Positions 24,940 through 33,260 of a stretch of 64,000 nt of DNA are shown here, in pieces (within the stretch, counting starts at the first letter, position 1; each line of letters opens with the position of its first letter). Below the pieces are notes generated by a model. It saw only the letters and a list, made by a program, of their open reading frames with translations. It was not told the origin of the DNA and searched no databases. The position numbers and the translations under genes are program-made. The stretch is from Salinactinospora qingdaonensis (GTDB taxonomy: Bacteria; Actinomycetota; Actinomycetes; Streptosporangiales; Streptosporangiaceae): positions 124,001 through 188,000 of the forward strand of contig NZ_BAABDD010000006.1 of the NCBI RefSeq assembly GCF_039539445.1. The letters run 5' to 3'.

Positions 24940-26026
24940 TCCGCCGGGCGCGCGGGGCGGGTCCGATCGGGGCGAACCGCTGCCAACAACCGGCCACGGA
25001 CGCCGCGAGGGGAACGGGGATGAGCGGGTGGCGGAAACCACGGGCGGCGAGCCGGAAGGGTCCGGCCACGTAGGCGGCGGCCAAGGTCGGCAGCTCGGTG
25101 AACTCCGGCACGGCCAGTTCCCCGGCCTCGGCCATGGCCGCCGAGTCGGGGGCGGCCCGGCGGCCCCACCGCGCCAGCCCGGGCAGTCGGGCCAGGCGTT
25201 CGACCGCGGCCCGGCGCAGGAACGCCCGCTGGGCCGCGGTGATCCCCGGCAGCGCTCCGGCCAGCCCCGCCAGTTCCACGGTCATGGCCAGTGCCTCGGC
25301 CACGAGCAGGCCAGTGCCGAATTGCAGCGCGCACGCCGTCGGCGCGTCGGTGCACCGCAGTAGCCAGACCAGGTGGTCCAGATGCGTGGCCGAGTGCAGG
25401 CCGTGCATCATCGCCGCCGCCACCGGAGTGTGGCGCTGCGGCGTGAAGACGAGGAACGCCCGGCCCTGCCCGAGGAACCAGCCGCGCCAGAGCAGCCCCG
25501 GCTCAGCGGACAGCTCGCGGCAGGGATGGCCGCCGACCCCCGCGGGACGGAGGGGGCTGAGCCGGTCCATGAGGGCGGCCACGTCGGCGGCGGCCACCGA
25601 CTGGGGATCGTGGTCAGGCGCGGCGAGCACCGGTGCGCTGTCGACGAGGGCGGCGAACCGGGTGGCGGCTGCGAGCAGGCCGGGCGACACCTCCTCGCGA
25701 TGTTCGCGCCGGCGCTCCCGCTGCCGCGCTGCCACAGGGTAGCCCGACGGGAGTGGCCCGCACAGGGCGCGTGCCCGCCGGAGGCGCCGGACGAAACGCT
25801 CGGGGACGGCGGGCAGCCGCGTGGTCGCCCGGTCGACATGGCGCACGAGGGCACGGTCGCGGGTCATGGCCGCCTGCACGAGAAGCTCGGCCAGGCCACG
25901 GGCTCGCCACGCGGCGGCCTCGCCCGCCTGCGCGGGCACGGCCATCGCCAGCGCCACCGTCTGTGCCGCGGTGGGCGCCGGCCCGGACGGTGTCCGGGCC
26001 GGTGCCTGCGGCTGATGCGCCCTCAC
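24692..26026 (-). CDS. Protein of unknown function downstream of a TauD-like dioxygenase
   Basis: 444 residues if read to its first stop. The GTG start at 26026 overlaps the stop of the dioxygenase gene (GTGA), so the two are co-translated. The middle has a His-rich helix (MMHGLHSATHLDHLVWLLR) and a downstream Glu helix (GTGLLVAEALAMTVELAGL), which together could form a metal site resembling that of gluzincin peptidases, but the HExxH signature is absent. After about residue 363 (GPAPRARRITGP) the sequence becomes Arg/Pro-rich and runs 248 bases over the end of the opposite TPR gene; the true C-terminus may lie earlier, with a frameshift. Not recognised. Confidence 0.6.
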   Translation of the reverse strand: MRAHQPQAPARTPSGPAPTAAQTVALAMAVPAQAGEAAAWRARGLAELLVQAAMTRDRALVRHVDRATTRLPAVPERFVRRLRRARALCGPLPSGYPVAARQRERRREHREEVSPGLLAAATRFAALVDSAPVLAAPDHDPQSVAAADVAALMDRLSPLRPAGVGGHPCRELSAEPGLLWRGWFLGQGRAFLVFTPQRHTPVAAAMMHGLHSATHLDHLVWLLRCTDAPTACALQFGTGLLVAEALAMTVELAGLAGALPGITAAQRAFLRRAAVERLARLPGLARWGRRAAPDSAAMAEAGELAVPEFTELPTLAAAYVAGPFRLAARGFRHPLIPVPLAASVAGCWQRFAPIGPAPRARRITGPARRRRRPPAGKVPARRRGLGRPVTAGGPRRGRDSRAPAAYGRVVAPGARRPSPCPRTAAPRGNEPPAARGERQPPRTR

Positions 26027-26736
26027 CAGTCCACCACGCGAATCCGCAACAGCCGACGGTTGGGGTCGTCGAAGGTGGTCCGACCGTGCAGGACACGCCT
26101 GTTGTCGCAGATCAGCACCGCGTCGGCGGGCAGGTGCACCTGGGTGAGCAGCGGGTGGGACTCGACGTGCCGGGCGAAACGCTGGGCGTGCTCGCGCAGC
26201 GTGCCACCGACCCGCAGGTTGTCCAGCCGCCACCGGATGGTGCCGTCGCGGTGGAGAACAGGGTGGTGGCCTTCGGGGGTGCCGCCGAAGACCGCGGGTG
26301 GGTTCCACTGCCACTGCGGCGCCTGGAGTGAGGTCAACAGCTCGGGGGGCAGGCTCGCGGCGACGTGCTGGGCCGGCAGCAGCCGGGTGGCGCCGCCGTC
26401 GACGGCCGGGCGGACGCAGCAGAGCAGGAAACGCGGTTCGGGCACGCGCCGGTAGGCCGCGTCGGTGTGGAGCAGGGCATCGCCCGAGCGCTGACTGAAC
26501 GTCGCCTCCTGCGCGGTCGTGGCCGGCTGCACGGGCCAGATCGCGGTGCCGCCGTCGCGCGCTGAGGGGCGCCCGAAGGCGGAGGCGATCATCGCCACGC
26601 GGGAGTGGTCGACCGACCTGCCGTCGGTGAACCCCGCCCCCGGCAGCAGGGCCCAGCCGTTCTCGGCGAGCAGCGTGCGTGCCTGTGCGATATCGCCCGC
26701 TTCAAAACCAGAATTCGGGCGAGCGGGAAAGGTCAT
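26023..26736 (-). CDS. TauD/TfdA-family Fe(II)/2-oxoglutarate dioxygenase
   Basis: 237 residues, shorter than the usual 270-300. The iron ligands are visible: HTDAAYR (HxD) and the distal His in DNRRVLHGRTTF, followed by the 2-oxoglutarate arginine region RRLLRIRVVDW at the very end. ATG 26736 is chosen for its GGAGGC box; the frame is open further up to 26856 without a better site. It would hydroxylate an unknown substrate, perhaps an amino acid or peptide side chain. First gene of a two-gene leftward operon with the unrecognised protein 24692-26026, and divergent from the kinase gene. Confidence 0.85.
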   Translation of the reverse strand: MTFPARPNSGFEAGDIAQARTLLAENGWALLPGAGFTDGRSVDHSRVAMIASAFGRPSARDGGTAIWPVQPATTAQEATFSQRSGDALLHTDAAYRRVPEPRFLLCCVRPAVDGGATRLLPAQHVAASLPPELLTSLQAPQWQWNPPAVFGGTPEGHHPVLHRDGTIRWRLDNLRVGGTLREHAQRFARHVESHPLLTQVHLPADAVLICDNRRVLHGRTTFDDPNRRLLRIRVVDW

Positions 26737-26989
26737 TGTTGCCTCCGCGGCTCGGAAAAGGTGATCGTCGTATCGCCGCACCATGCGGGCACTGTTGCTG
26801 CCCGGCGGGGCGACGACATCCAGCCAAGCGGGGACACGCACATCTCCCAAGGGCATTTGCCCCGCTCACCGCAGCGCAGCAACAGGAATTTCCGATTTCG
26901 CGACGGCAAGGGCAATTGTCCTTGTTGGATTGTGAGGGGCGAGGCGAGTGTGTGGCGCATCGCTGTTTCCCCCACGAGACGAGGACGAC

Positions 26990-28195
26990 ATGGCCTTACC
27001 GCGCGATCTGCTGTTGGACGACCGGGAGTTGGCCAGATCCGTGATCCGGCGGCTGGTCGGCAATCTGGAATGGGTGGCGTTGCTGTTACAGACCAGCGAA
27101 CTCGTCAAGACCGCGCTTCTCGACAAGGTGACGGAGAATGGGCAACTGGTGCTGTTCGGGCTGGCCGGCGTGCATGCGGCGGCGGCGCTGGCGGCCTACC
27201 GCTATGAAGGCCCCTTCGCCAACGGCGGTCCGTGGCCGGTGCTGTGGTTCGGCGCGACGCTGTGCATGCCGCTGGTCATGGCCCATCTCGTGGGGGCGTG
27301 GGAGTACGGGGCCAGCCCGACGTGCGTGCAGTTGTGCGGGTACCCCATCGCCCCGCTCGTGGTCTTCTCGTTCTTTCCGTGGTGGCCGGGCGAACCGCGA
27401 TGGGGCGGCGGGGTGGATCTGCGGCGTGTCGTGGCGGGCGCGGTCGTGACGGCGATCCTGGTGGAGCCGCTGCTACTCGTGCTCTACCTACACCGAGATC
27501 CCGGCTTCGACAACTATCTGGGGGTCGCCATGTCGGCGCTGATCTGCTTGTTCAGTTTCATCGCAGGTAAAGCGGTAGGGCGTATCTGCCACACAGCAGT
27601 GGACAGCCAGAATCAACTGAAAAACGAGAGTTTCGGGCATTTCTACGATTTCTTGCACTCCGAGCTTAAAAACCGGTTACTGTTGGCTCGCACCGAGTTG
27701 GACGACCTCAACCAGGTCCGGGCCCGGCTCGATCAGATGAACGAGGTGATCGCGCAGGGGCGCACCGAGATGCTGCTGGCCGCCAGCCGGGTGCCGCTGG
27801 CCCACATCGTCAGCCGACGCCTGGAGATGTTCGAGAGCACGCTCGCCATCAGCGGCAGCGCGCGCGTGGGCGAGACGACGGTGGGCACCACCGTGGCCAG
27901 GGTGCTCGATCAGGCGTTGTCGGACTTGTTGAGCAACAGCGTGGCCCACGCCGGATCGGTGCGCGTGGACTGCACGGTGCACGGCGAGGGGTGGGTGCGG
28001 TTGGAGATCGTCGACGACGGTCCCGGGTTCGCGGCCACCGTCCTCGACGACGAGTCCACGAGCCTGCACCGGCTGCGACGAGCGGCCCGCGAACTCGGCG
28101 GGGACCTCACCCACACTCCGCCCGCCACCGGCGGCGCCGGCCTCACGTTGGAGCTGCCGCTGCGATCGCGCCACCGCCGCAGGAGGAGCCGATGA
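26990..28195 (+). CDS. Membrane histidine kinase
   Basis: 401 residues. An N-terminal membrane part with several helices (LVLFGLAGVHAAAALAAY; LWFGATLCMPLVMAHLV; LVVFSFFPWW; VVTAILVEPLLLVLYL; GVAMSALICLFSFIAG), a helical dimerisation stretch with FLHSELKNRLLLARTEL where the His may be the phosphorylated residue, and a C-terminal ATPase domain (LSDLLSNSVAHAG N-box; IVDDGPGFAA G1; GGAGLTLELP G2). The kinase class is unusual, nearest to HisKA_3-type kinases. ATG 26990 follows GAGGA. The stop overlaps the response-regulator start (ATGA), so they form a two-component pair. Confidence 0.82.
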   Translation: MALPRDLLLDDRELARSVIRRLVGNLEWVALLLQTSELVKTALLDKVTENGQLVLFGLAGVHAAAALAAYRYEGPFANGGPWPVLWFGATLCMPLVMAHLVGAWEYGASPTCVQLCGYPIAPLVVFSFFPWWPGEPRWGGGVDLRRVVAGAVVTAILVEPLLLVLYLHRDPGFDNYLGVAMSALICLFSFIAGKAVGRICHTAVDSQNQLKNESFGHFYDFLHSELKNRLLLARTELDDLNQVRARLDQMNEVIAQGRTEMLLAASRVPLAHIVSRRLEMFESTLAISGSARVGETTVGTTVARVLDQALSDLLSNSVAHAGSVRVDCTVHGEGWVRLEIVDDGPGFAATVLDDESTSLHRLRRAARELGGDLTHTPPATGGAGLTLELPLRSRHRRRRSR

Positions 28196-28959
28196 CCGTG
28201 CGGCTCCTCATCGTCGAGGATGACGAGCAGTTGGGCGGGATGTGCGCGCGCGAGTTGTCCCGTGAACCGTACCTGCTGGCGGTCGAGTCGGTCTCCGACC
28301 CCCGCCGCGCCGTGGAGATGCTGGCCACGGACGCCTTCGACGCCGTCGTGGTCGACCTCGTGTACACGCCTCTCGTCGAGGCGTTGGACACCTACCGTTC
28401 GACGCATGCCCTGCGCCCCATGGACCGGTTCCCCCTCGTCAGCGGCTTGGCGGTGGCAGCGGCGGCGCAGGAGACGCGCACCGGGGTGGTCGTGTGGACC
28501 TCCATCGACCTGAACCGACGCCTGCACCTGGTCTTCGCCTACGAAGAACTGGGGGTGCGCGCGTTTTGCTCCAAACGGGCCGGAGGCGGCGAACTCCGTC
28601 CCCTCTACGAGGCGGTCTCGGCCGCCGCGCGGGGGCGCCCCTACAGCGAAGCCGTCATGGACCCCTACCTGCCGGCGCCCGGCGCGATCCCGCTGGGGCA
28701 GATGCTGTTCGGAGAGCAGTCCCACCGCCCGATCTGGCGCGCGCTGGCCCTGGGGCACCACACCTCCCAGGAGGTCGCGGCCGTCACCGGTTACAAGCAA
28801 AAAACCGTCCGCAACCTCACCCCGGCCATGTACCGGACACTACAGGACATGGACCACGGCATCCGGGCGCGCGGCAAGACGCAGGCGGAACTGGTCCGCT
28901 ACGCCACCGACAACAGGTACTTCTTCCTCGATGAGACGGTTCGAGAGTTCTACCCCTGA
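28192..28959 (+). CDS. Response regulator with LuxR-like helix-turn-helix
   Basis: 255 residues. The receiver domain shows the acidic pocket (IVEDDEQLG), the phospho-acceptor Asp (VVVDLVY) and the conserved Lys (AFCSKRAGG). The region between is longer than standard, with an inserted loop. The C-terminus has a LuxR/GerE-like motif (LALGHHTSQEVAAVTGYKQK, then TVRNLTPAMYRTLQD). ATG 28192 has AGGAGG before it and overlaps the kinase stop. Likely partner of the kinase at 26990; targets unknown, but the divergent dioxygenase operon is the obvious candidate. Confidence 0.85.
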   Translation: MTVRLLIVEDDEQLGGMCARELSREPYLLAVESVSDPRRAVEMLATDAFDAVVVDLVYTPLVEALDTYRSTHALRPMDRFPLVSGLAVAAAAQETRTGVVVWTSIDLNRRLHLVFAYEELGVRAFCSKRAGGGELRPLYEAVSAAARGRPYSEAVMDPYLPAPGAIPLGQMLFGEQSHRPIWRALALGHHTSQEVAAVTGYKQKTVRNLTPAMYRTLQDMDHGIRARGKTQAELVRYATDNRYFFLDETVREFYP

Positions 28960-29362
28960 CGAGCCGCGACGGCGCCGGGGACGCGCATGGGCTACCGGGC
29001 TGGCCTTCCTCGCCGTGGCGGGCGCCGTGGCCGCGCTGGCGCTGACTCTGCCCGAGCCCGCGCCGGTGCCCATCCACGGCCGACTCCGGTGCGCATCGAC
29101 AGCCCCCGTCGTCGGCATCTGGGTGGAATCCAGCGCGGGCGGCAACGGGTGGGCGCAGTGGCGCGTCCGCGAAGGCGACCCCTCGCAGGTGTCGTTCGAC
29201 TACGAACTGCGCCGCCGAGGTGCCTACACCCTGCATGTGGGCTGCGGCGGCACCCGCACCGACTGGGCCGCCACCACCCGCTCCCCGGTGGTGTCACGCG
29301 CTCGCGTCGACATGGTCTGTCACGACGAGCACCCCGACCGGCGGTGCGTGCCCGCCGGGTGA
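28931..29362 (+). CDS. Small single-helix exported protein
   Basis: 143 residues. A basic start (MRRFESSTPDEPRRRRGRA), one membrane helix (GLAFLAVAGAVAALALTL), then about 95 outside residues with four cysteines (LRCAS, VGCGG, VCHDE, RRCVP) that could form two disulfides. It overlaps the end of the response-regulator gene by 29 bases, so it probably belongs to the same transcript. No family recognised. It may be the extracytoplasmic sensor or an accessory of the two-component pair. Confidence 0.65.
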   Translation: MRRFESSTPDEPRRRRGRAWATGLAFLAVAGAVAALALTLPEPAPVPIHGRLRCASTAPVVGIWVESSAGGNGWAQWRVREGDPSQVSFDYELRRRGAYTLHVGCGGTRTDWAATTRSPVVSRARVDMVCHDEHPDRRCVPAG

Positions 29363-29721
29363 GCCATCGGTGGTGGTCTCCTCACAAGAGACGTCGGTGC
29401 TCATGAGTGCCTTGTGTGTGCTCGCGCGGGGACGGCGAGGCGCCCGTACAGATGTCGGGGAGGCGACGCAACGGAGTGGGACGCGCGGTGCAGGTCTTCC
29501 TGCCTCGCCCGGCCTCGGAACGCAAGCGTTCCCGTCGCCGGGATGCCGCTCCCCGCAGTCGTCTCCTCCTGTTAGGAGGTCCGCCCTGGTTCCCCAGAGC
29601 CGGAACATGTGATACTCGTGTTTGTTTTGCCCACTGTCGTTCCCCCTGTATCGCCGGTTGACCGCGGCACCACGGCCTGACCGGCCGGCGGTACCTCCCA
29701 CCGAGATGGCAGGCTTTCGCG
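29363..29721. other. Intergenic, no gene seen
   Basis: About 360 bases. A small palindrome GGAACGC-AA-GCGTTCC lies at 29517-29532. From about 29600 the sequence is somewhat AT-rich and may hold a promoter for the downstream genes. Confidence 0.4.
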
Positions 29722-29913
29722 ATGAAACCGCTCGTAGCCGGGGGTGCGGGTGTCATCGGCCCGTACCCCGCAGACGCGCCGCTCGTTGCGCCCCGCGGCC
29801 GGACCGACGCGGTCTCGGCCCTCCTCGCAGCCAAGCCGGCGCCGCCCGTCGGGCGCGCGACGGTCCGGAACCGGGTGAGGCCGCTGCCCTGCCATGACGG
29901 GAGTGCGCGGTGA
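29722..29913 (+). pseudogene. Stub resembling the start of a dTDP-glucose 4,6-dehydratase or related epimerase
   Basis: 63 codons beginning MKPLVAGGAGVIG, which is the start of an NAD-binding extended SDR (compare the family pattern LVTGGAGFIG). After PYPADAPL the resemblance fades. The stop overlaps the GTG of the reductase gene (GTGA at 29910-29913), the kind of coupling expected if an rfbB-like gene lost its middle while keeping both ends. Confidence 0.4.
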
Positions 29914-30797
29914 GCGGGGCGGGCGACGCGGCGGCGCGACGCTGGCTGGTGTTGGGGGCCTCCGGGCTGCTGGGCGGCGAGGTCGTCGCGGAACTGGCCG
30001 GCCGCCATGTCACCACCGCCACCAGCAGCGAGGTCGACGTGCGTGACGCCGCGACCGTGGCCGCGGCCGTCGCCGACCACGACGTGGTCGTCAACTGTGC
30101 CGGCTACACCGCCGTCGACGACGCCGAGTCCGACGAGGAGACGGCCTTCGCCGTCAACGCCGAAGGGGCCGCCAACGTGGCGCGCGCCTGCGCGGCATCG
30201 GGCGTGCGCCTGGTGCACGTTTCGACCGGCTACGTGTTCGCCGGCGAGGCGACCATGGCCTACCGGGAGAACGCCGGCACCCGGCCACGCACCGCCTACG
30301 GTCGCAGCAAGGAGGCCGGAGAGCGGGCGGTGCTCGGCCTGCTCGGCGGGACCGCCTACGTGGTGCGCACAGCCTGGCTCTACGGCGAGCGGGGCTCGTG
30401 CTTTTCCCGCACGATGCTGCGAATGGAACGCTCCCGCCCCACGATCAACGTCGTCGACGACCAGTGGGGGCAGCCCACCTGGAACCGGGATGTGGCCACG
30501 CGAATCCGTGGCTTGGTGGAGAGCGGGGCGCCTCCCGGGATCTACCACGCCACCGCGGCCGGGGAGACCACCTGGTACGGGTTTGCCCGTGCTCTGTTCG
30601 AGGAGATCGGCGCCGATCCGGGGCGGATCAGCCCCACCACGAGCGCCGCGTTCCCGCGGCCCGCCGCGCGCCCGGCCTACACGGTGCTGGCTCATGGCAA
30701 CTGGGAGCGGACCCGACTGCCCTCCCCCACGGGCTGGCGGGAGATGCTGGCCGCCGCGGCGACCCACGGTGTGTTCGCCGCAGCAGAAGACGGGTGA
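29910..30797 (+). CDS. rfbD: dTDP-4-dehydrorhamnose reductase
   Basis: 295 residues of the RmlD family. The N-terminal NADPH motif is LVLGASGLLGGEVV, then DVVVNCAGYTAVDDAESDEE near residue 65, VHVSTGYVFAG, and the catalytic YGRSKEAGE (Tyr and Lys) near residue 130. Family features VRTAWLYG and DQWGQPTW are present. It reduces dTDP-4-keto-L-rhamnose to dTDP-L-rhamnose, a precursor for wall polysaccharide or glycosylated products. No rfbA, rfbB or rfbC is visible in the window except the stub just upstream, so the pathway must be completed elsewhere. GTG 29910 is the chosen start. Confidence 0.9.
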   Translation: MSGAGDAAARRWLVLGASGLLGGEVVAELAGRHVTTATSSEVDVRDAATVAAAVADHDVVVNCAGYTAVDDAESDEETAFAVNAEGAANVARACAASGVRLVHVSTGYVFAGEATMAYRENAGTRPRTAYGRSKEAGERAVLGLLGGTAYVVRTAWLYGERGSCFSRTMLRMERSRPTINVVDDQWGQPTWNRDVATRIRGLVESGAPPGIYHATAAGETTWYGFARALFEEIGADPGRISPTTSAAFPRPAARPAYTVLAHGNWERTRLPSPTGWREMLAAAATHGVFAAAEDG

Positions 30798-30893
30798 GCG
30801 GGCGTGCTGTGGAGCGGCTCCGCGCCAAAAACGCCGCGCGCAGGGCTGAAGGGTTGCGGTTGCGGAGGCGGCAAGCGGCACCGTTCGCTCGCA

Positions 30894-31315
30894 CCTCGAT
30901 CGCTGCGCGATCTCGGCAGCCTGGGGAGGCGGTGGGTTGCGCAGGCGTGGGGGTCGGTGCTGTGGACTGGGGGTGTCGCTTGCGACGTGGGGCGGCGACG
31001 GCGGCTGGTGGGTGGGATGGAGTCTGCTGGTCGGTGTCTGTGGCCCGTGATCGCGACGAGGATGCCTCTTCGGCGGTCCTTGGCCGCGAGGACCGCCGAA
31101 GAGGCATCCTCGTCGCGATCACGGCATCATCGGGCGCGACACCCGGCCCCACCGTGTCCGGTGCCCCCGGCGACCCGCCGCCCGACCGGCACCTTCACCA
31201 CCGCTGCCCCTCTCCGCCTCTCGCAACCAGCGGTAACCCCAGCACACAGCACCGACACCCGCACTCCTCAATTCAGCACCACCTCCAAGCTGCCAAGATC
31301 GCGCAGCGATCGAGG
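30894..31315. mobile_element. MITE-like element A with 29-bp terminal inverted repeats
   Basis: Its ends, 30894-30922 and 31287-31315, are inverted repeats matching at 27 of 29 positions by my count (CCTCGATCGCTGCGCGATCT at the left). Inside, the arms stay partly complementary (for example GTCGGTGCTGTGGACTGGGG against CCCAGCACACAGCACCGAC), so most of the 422 bases form an imperfect palindrome around a perfect 36-bp hairpin. No coding frame of any family. Element B at 37700-38098 has the same ends. Confidence 0.65.
31045..31124. repeat. Perfect 36-bp hairpin
   Basis: 31045-31080 and 31089-31124 are exact reverse complements, base for base, around the 8-base loop TGGCCGCG. The left arm begins CCGTGATCGCGACGAGGATG. 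It lies near the centre of MITE-like element A. Confidence 0.95.
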
Positions 31316-31524
31316 TACGGGCGACACGAAACACCCCCACCCACCGGCCGCCCCTCGCCGCTCCTCGTCACCGAGGCCCCCAGCGCACAGCACCGATACC
31401 CGCGCTCCCTCGGACCGCCGGCCGGCCCCGGTCGGCGGTAATGACGGGGGGCTCTCCACCCCGCCATCGCCGCCTGGGAGCGCCCCCCTCTCAGCGCTCC
31501 GAGGCGGCTCGGCGGGGTGGAGAG

Positions 31525-31594
31525 CCCACGGGCGAACAGCCCGTGGGTGAGGAGGGCCCACCCGCTGCCGTCCTTCAGCGGGTGGGCCGTTTTT
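31525..31594 (+). terminator. Double hairpin with T-run
   Basis: First hairpin CCCACGGGC/GCCCGTGGG (31525-31547). Second: GGCCCACCCGCTG (31555-31567) pairs with CAGCGGGTGGGCC (31576-31588), followed by GTTTTT. The T-run makes it a classic terminator on the plus strand, just after the end of the leftward SDR gene. Confidence 0.75.
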
Positions 31595-32403
31595 CATGCG
31601 CTGGCGCCGGCGTTGACCAGCCAACCGCCGTCAACGACGATGGTCTGGCCGGTGATGTAGTCGGATGCCTCCGACGACAGCAGCACGGCGGCTCCAGCGA
31701 GGTCGCGGGGCGTGCCGGGGCGGCCCTGCGGGATGACGCTGACGGCGCTGTCGTAGAGCTCGGGGTCGGAGAAGACGGCGTCGGTCATAGCGGTCCAGAA
31801 TCGGCCGGGCGCGATGGCGTTGACCTGGATGTTGTAAGGGGCCCACTCCACGGCGAAGGCACGGGTCATCTGCCGCAGCCCGCCCTTGCTCATGGCGTAG
31901 AGCGCAATGTTGGGCAACACCACCTCCGAGGACAGCGAACCGAGGTTGACGATCTTGCCTCCCCCGCTGTCGCGCATGGTCTCGGCGGCCCGCTGGCAGG
32001 CGAAGAAAGCGCCCTTGAGGTTGACCGACATGACGCTGTCCCAGTCGGCCTCGGTGTAGGTCAGCGCGGGCTGCCTGATGTTGAGTCCGGCGGCGTTGAC
32101 GAGGACGTCGAGCCGGCCGAAGTGCTCGGTGGCCGAGCGGACCATGGCGTCGACGCTGTCGAGGTCGGTGACGTCGGTAGCCAGGGCCACGGCCTTGCGG
32201 CCGGCATCCTGGACGAGCCCGGTGGCTTCGGTGAGGTCGGCCGCGGAGCGGGCCGCGAGAGCGATGTCGGCGCCGGCGTGGGCCAGCGCGAGGGCCACGC
32301 CCAACCCGAGGCCGCGGCTGGCCCCGGTGACCAGGGCGACCTGGCCGTCCAGGCGCAGGCTGGGCATGGTGAACTCGTCGTCGCGGGGGCGCCGGCGAGT
32401 CAT
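31594..32403 (-). CDS. SDR family oxidoreductase
   Basis: 269 residues, a classical short-chain dehydrogenase. Cofactor motif VTGASRGLGLG (about residue 25), LVNAAG, catalytic region VNLGSLSSEV and YAMSKGG (Tyr and Lys), and the C-terminal ITGQTIVVDGGW. ATG 32403 overlaps the stop of the SDR gene upstream (ATGA). The frame is open further upstream but that part is the shadow of the neighbour. Likely acts on a sugar or polyol, given the GH13 and aminotransferase genes in the same operon; the substrate is unknown. Last gene of the four-gene leftward operon. Confidence 0.88.
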   Translation of the reverse strand: MTRRRPRDDEFTMPSLRLDGQVALVTGASRGLGLGVALALAHAGADIALAARSAADLTEATGLVQDAGRKAVALATDVTDLDSVDAMVRSATEHFGRLDVLVNAAGLNIRQPALTYTEADWDSVMSVNLKGAFFACQRAAETMRDSGGGKIVNLGSLSSEVVLPNIALYAMSKGGLRQMTRAFAVEWAPYNIQVNAIAPGRFWTAMTDAVFSDPELYDSAVSVIPQGRPGTPRDLAGAAVLLSSEASDYITGQTIVVDGGWLVNAGASA

Positions 32404-33260
32404 GTCGGCTCCGCCTGGCTCGGCACAGTCGCCTCCCCCAGGGCGGGATCGGCGGCTTCGGCGGCTTCGTCGAGCCCCTCGTAGTGGTCCTTGCCGAGGG
32501 TGAAACCGCCGTCGACGGTGAGCTCGGAGCCGGTGATGTAGTCGGCCTGTGGGCTGGCGAGGAAGCGCACCGCGGCGGCGACGTCGCGGGGGTGGCCCAG
32601 CCGCCCCCACGGGACGGTGGCGGCACCGGCCGCGTGGATCTCGGCCTCGGTGTAGTGGCCCCGCTCGCCCGGGGTGTCGATCCAGCCGGGGTTGACCATG
32701 TTGACGTTGATGCGGCGCGAGGTCAGTTCGGCGGCCAGGGTGCGGCCGAAGTGGTTCACGGCGGCCTTGGCCATGTTGTAGGCGGCGCTGCCACCGATGG
32801 GCAGGAAGGCGCGCACCGAGCTGACGATGATGATCTTGCCGCGGGATTCCCCGATGGGAGACTGGCGGTCCATCTGGCGCGCGGCCTGCTGGCAGGCGTA
32901 GAAGACACCGAGCTGCATCACGTCGATGGTGCGCTTGACCCCTTCGGGGGAGGCGGTGAGGACGGGCTCGCGCACGGAGTGGGCCTGGCTGGTGACCAGG
33001 ACGTCGAGGCGGCCGAAGTTGGCCACGGCGGCGTCGACCATGACGCCGGCGCTGTCGGGCTCGGCGACATCGGCGGGGACAATCACCGCTTTGCGGCCCA
33101 GAGCGCGGATGCCTTCGGCGGTCTCTTTGGCGGCCGTGTCCTCGGTGAGGTCGTTGATGATCACGTGGGCACCGGAGGCGGCGAGCGCGATGGCGGCGCT
33201 CCGGCCGATCCCGCGCCCCGCCCCGGTGACGAGGGCGACCCTCTCGCTGTCGTCGGTCAC
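32400..33260 (-). CDS. SDR family oxidoreductase (second)
   Basis: 286 residues. VTGAGRGIGRS is the cofactor motif; the usual NNAG is replaced by TSQAH; IIIVSSVRAF and YNMAKAA hold the catalytic Ser, Tyr and Lys; ITGSELTVDGGF ends the core. A C-terminal extension rich in A and E follows. The GTG start overlaps the stop of the aminotransferase gene (GTGA). It shares only the general fold with the SDR at 31594, so it probably performs a different step of the same pathway. Confidence 0.88.
   Translation of the reverse strand: MTDDSERVALVTGAGRGIGRSAAIALAASGAHVIINDLTEDTAAKETAEGIRALGRKAVIVPADVAEPDSAGVMVDAAVANFGRLDVLVTSQAHSVREPVLTASPEGVKRTIDVMQLGVFYACQQAARQMDRQSPIGESRGKIIIVSSVRAFLPIGGSAAYNMAKAAVNHFGRTLAAELTSRRINVNMVNPGWIDTPGERGHYTEAEIHAAGAATVPWGRLGHPRDVAAAVRFLASPQADYITGSELTVDGGFTLGKDHYEGLDEAAEAADPALGEATVPSQAEPT

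Noticed and set aside
30628..31152. Coding frames through MITE-like element A
   Set aside because: Frames on both strands exist because the element is palindromic; none shows a conserved motif.
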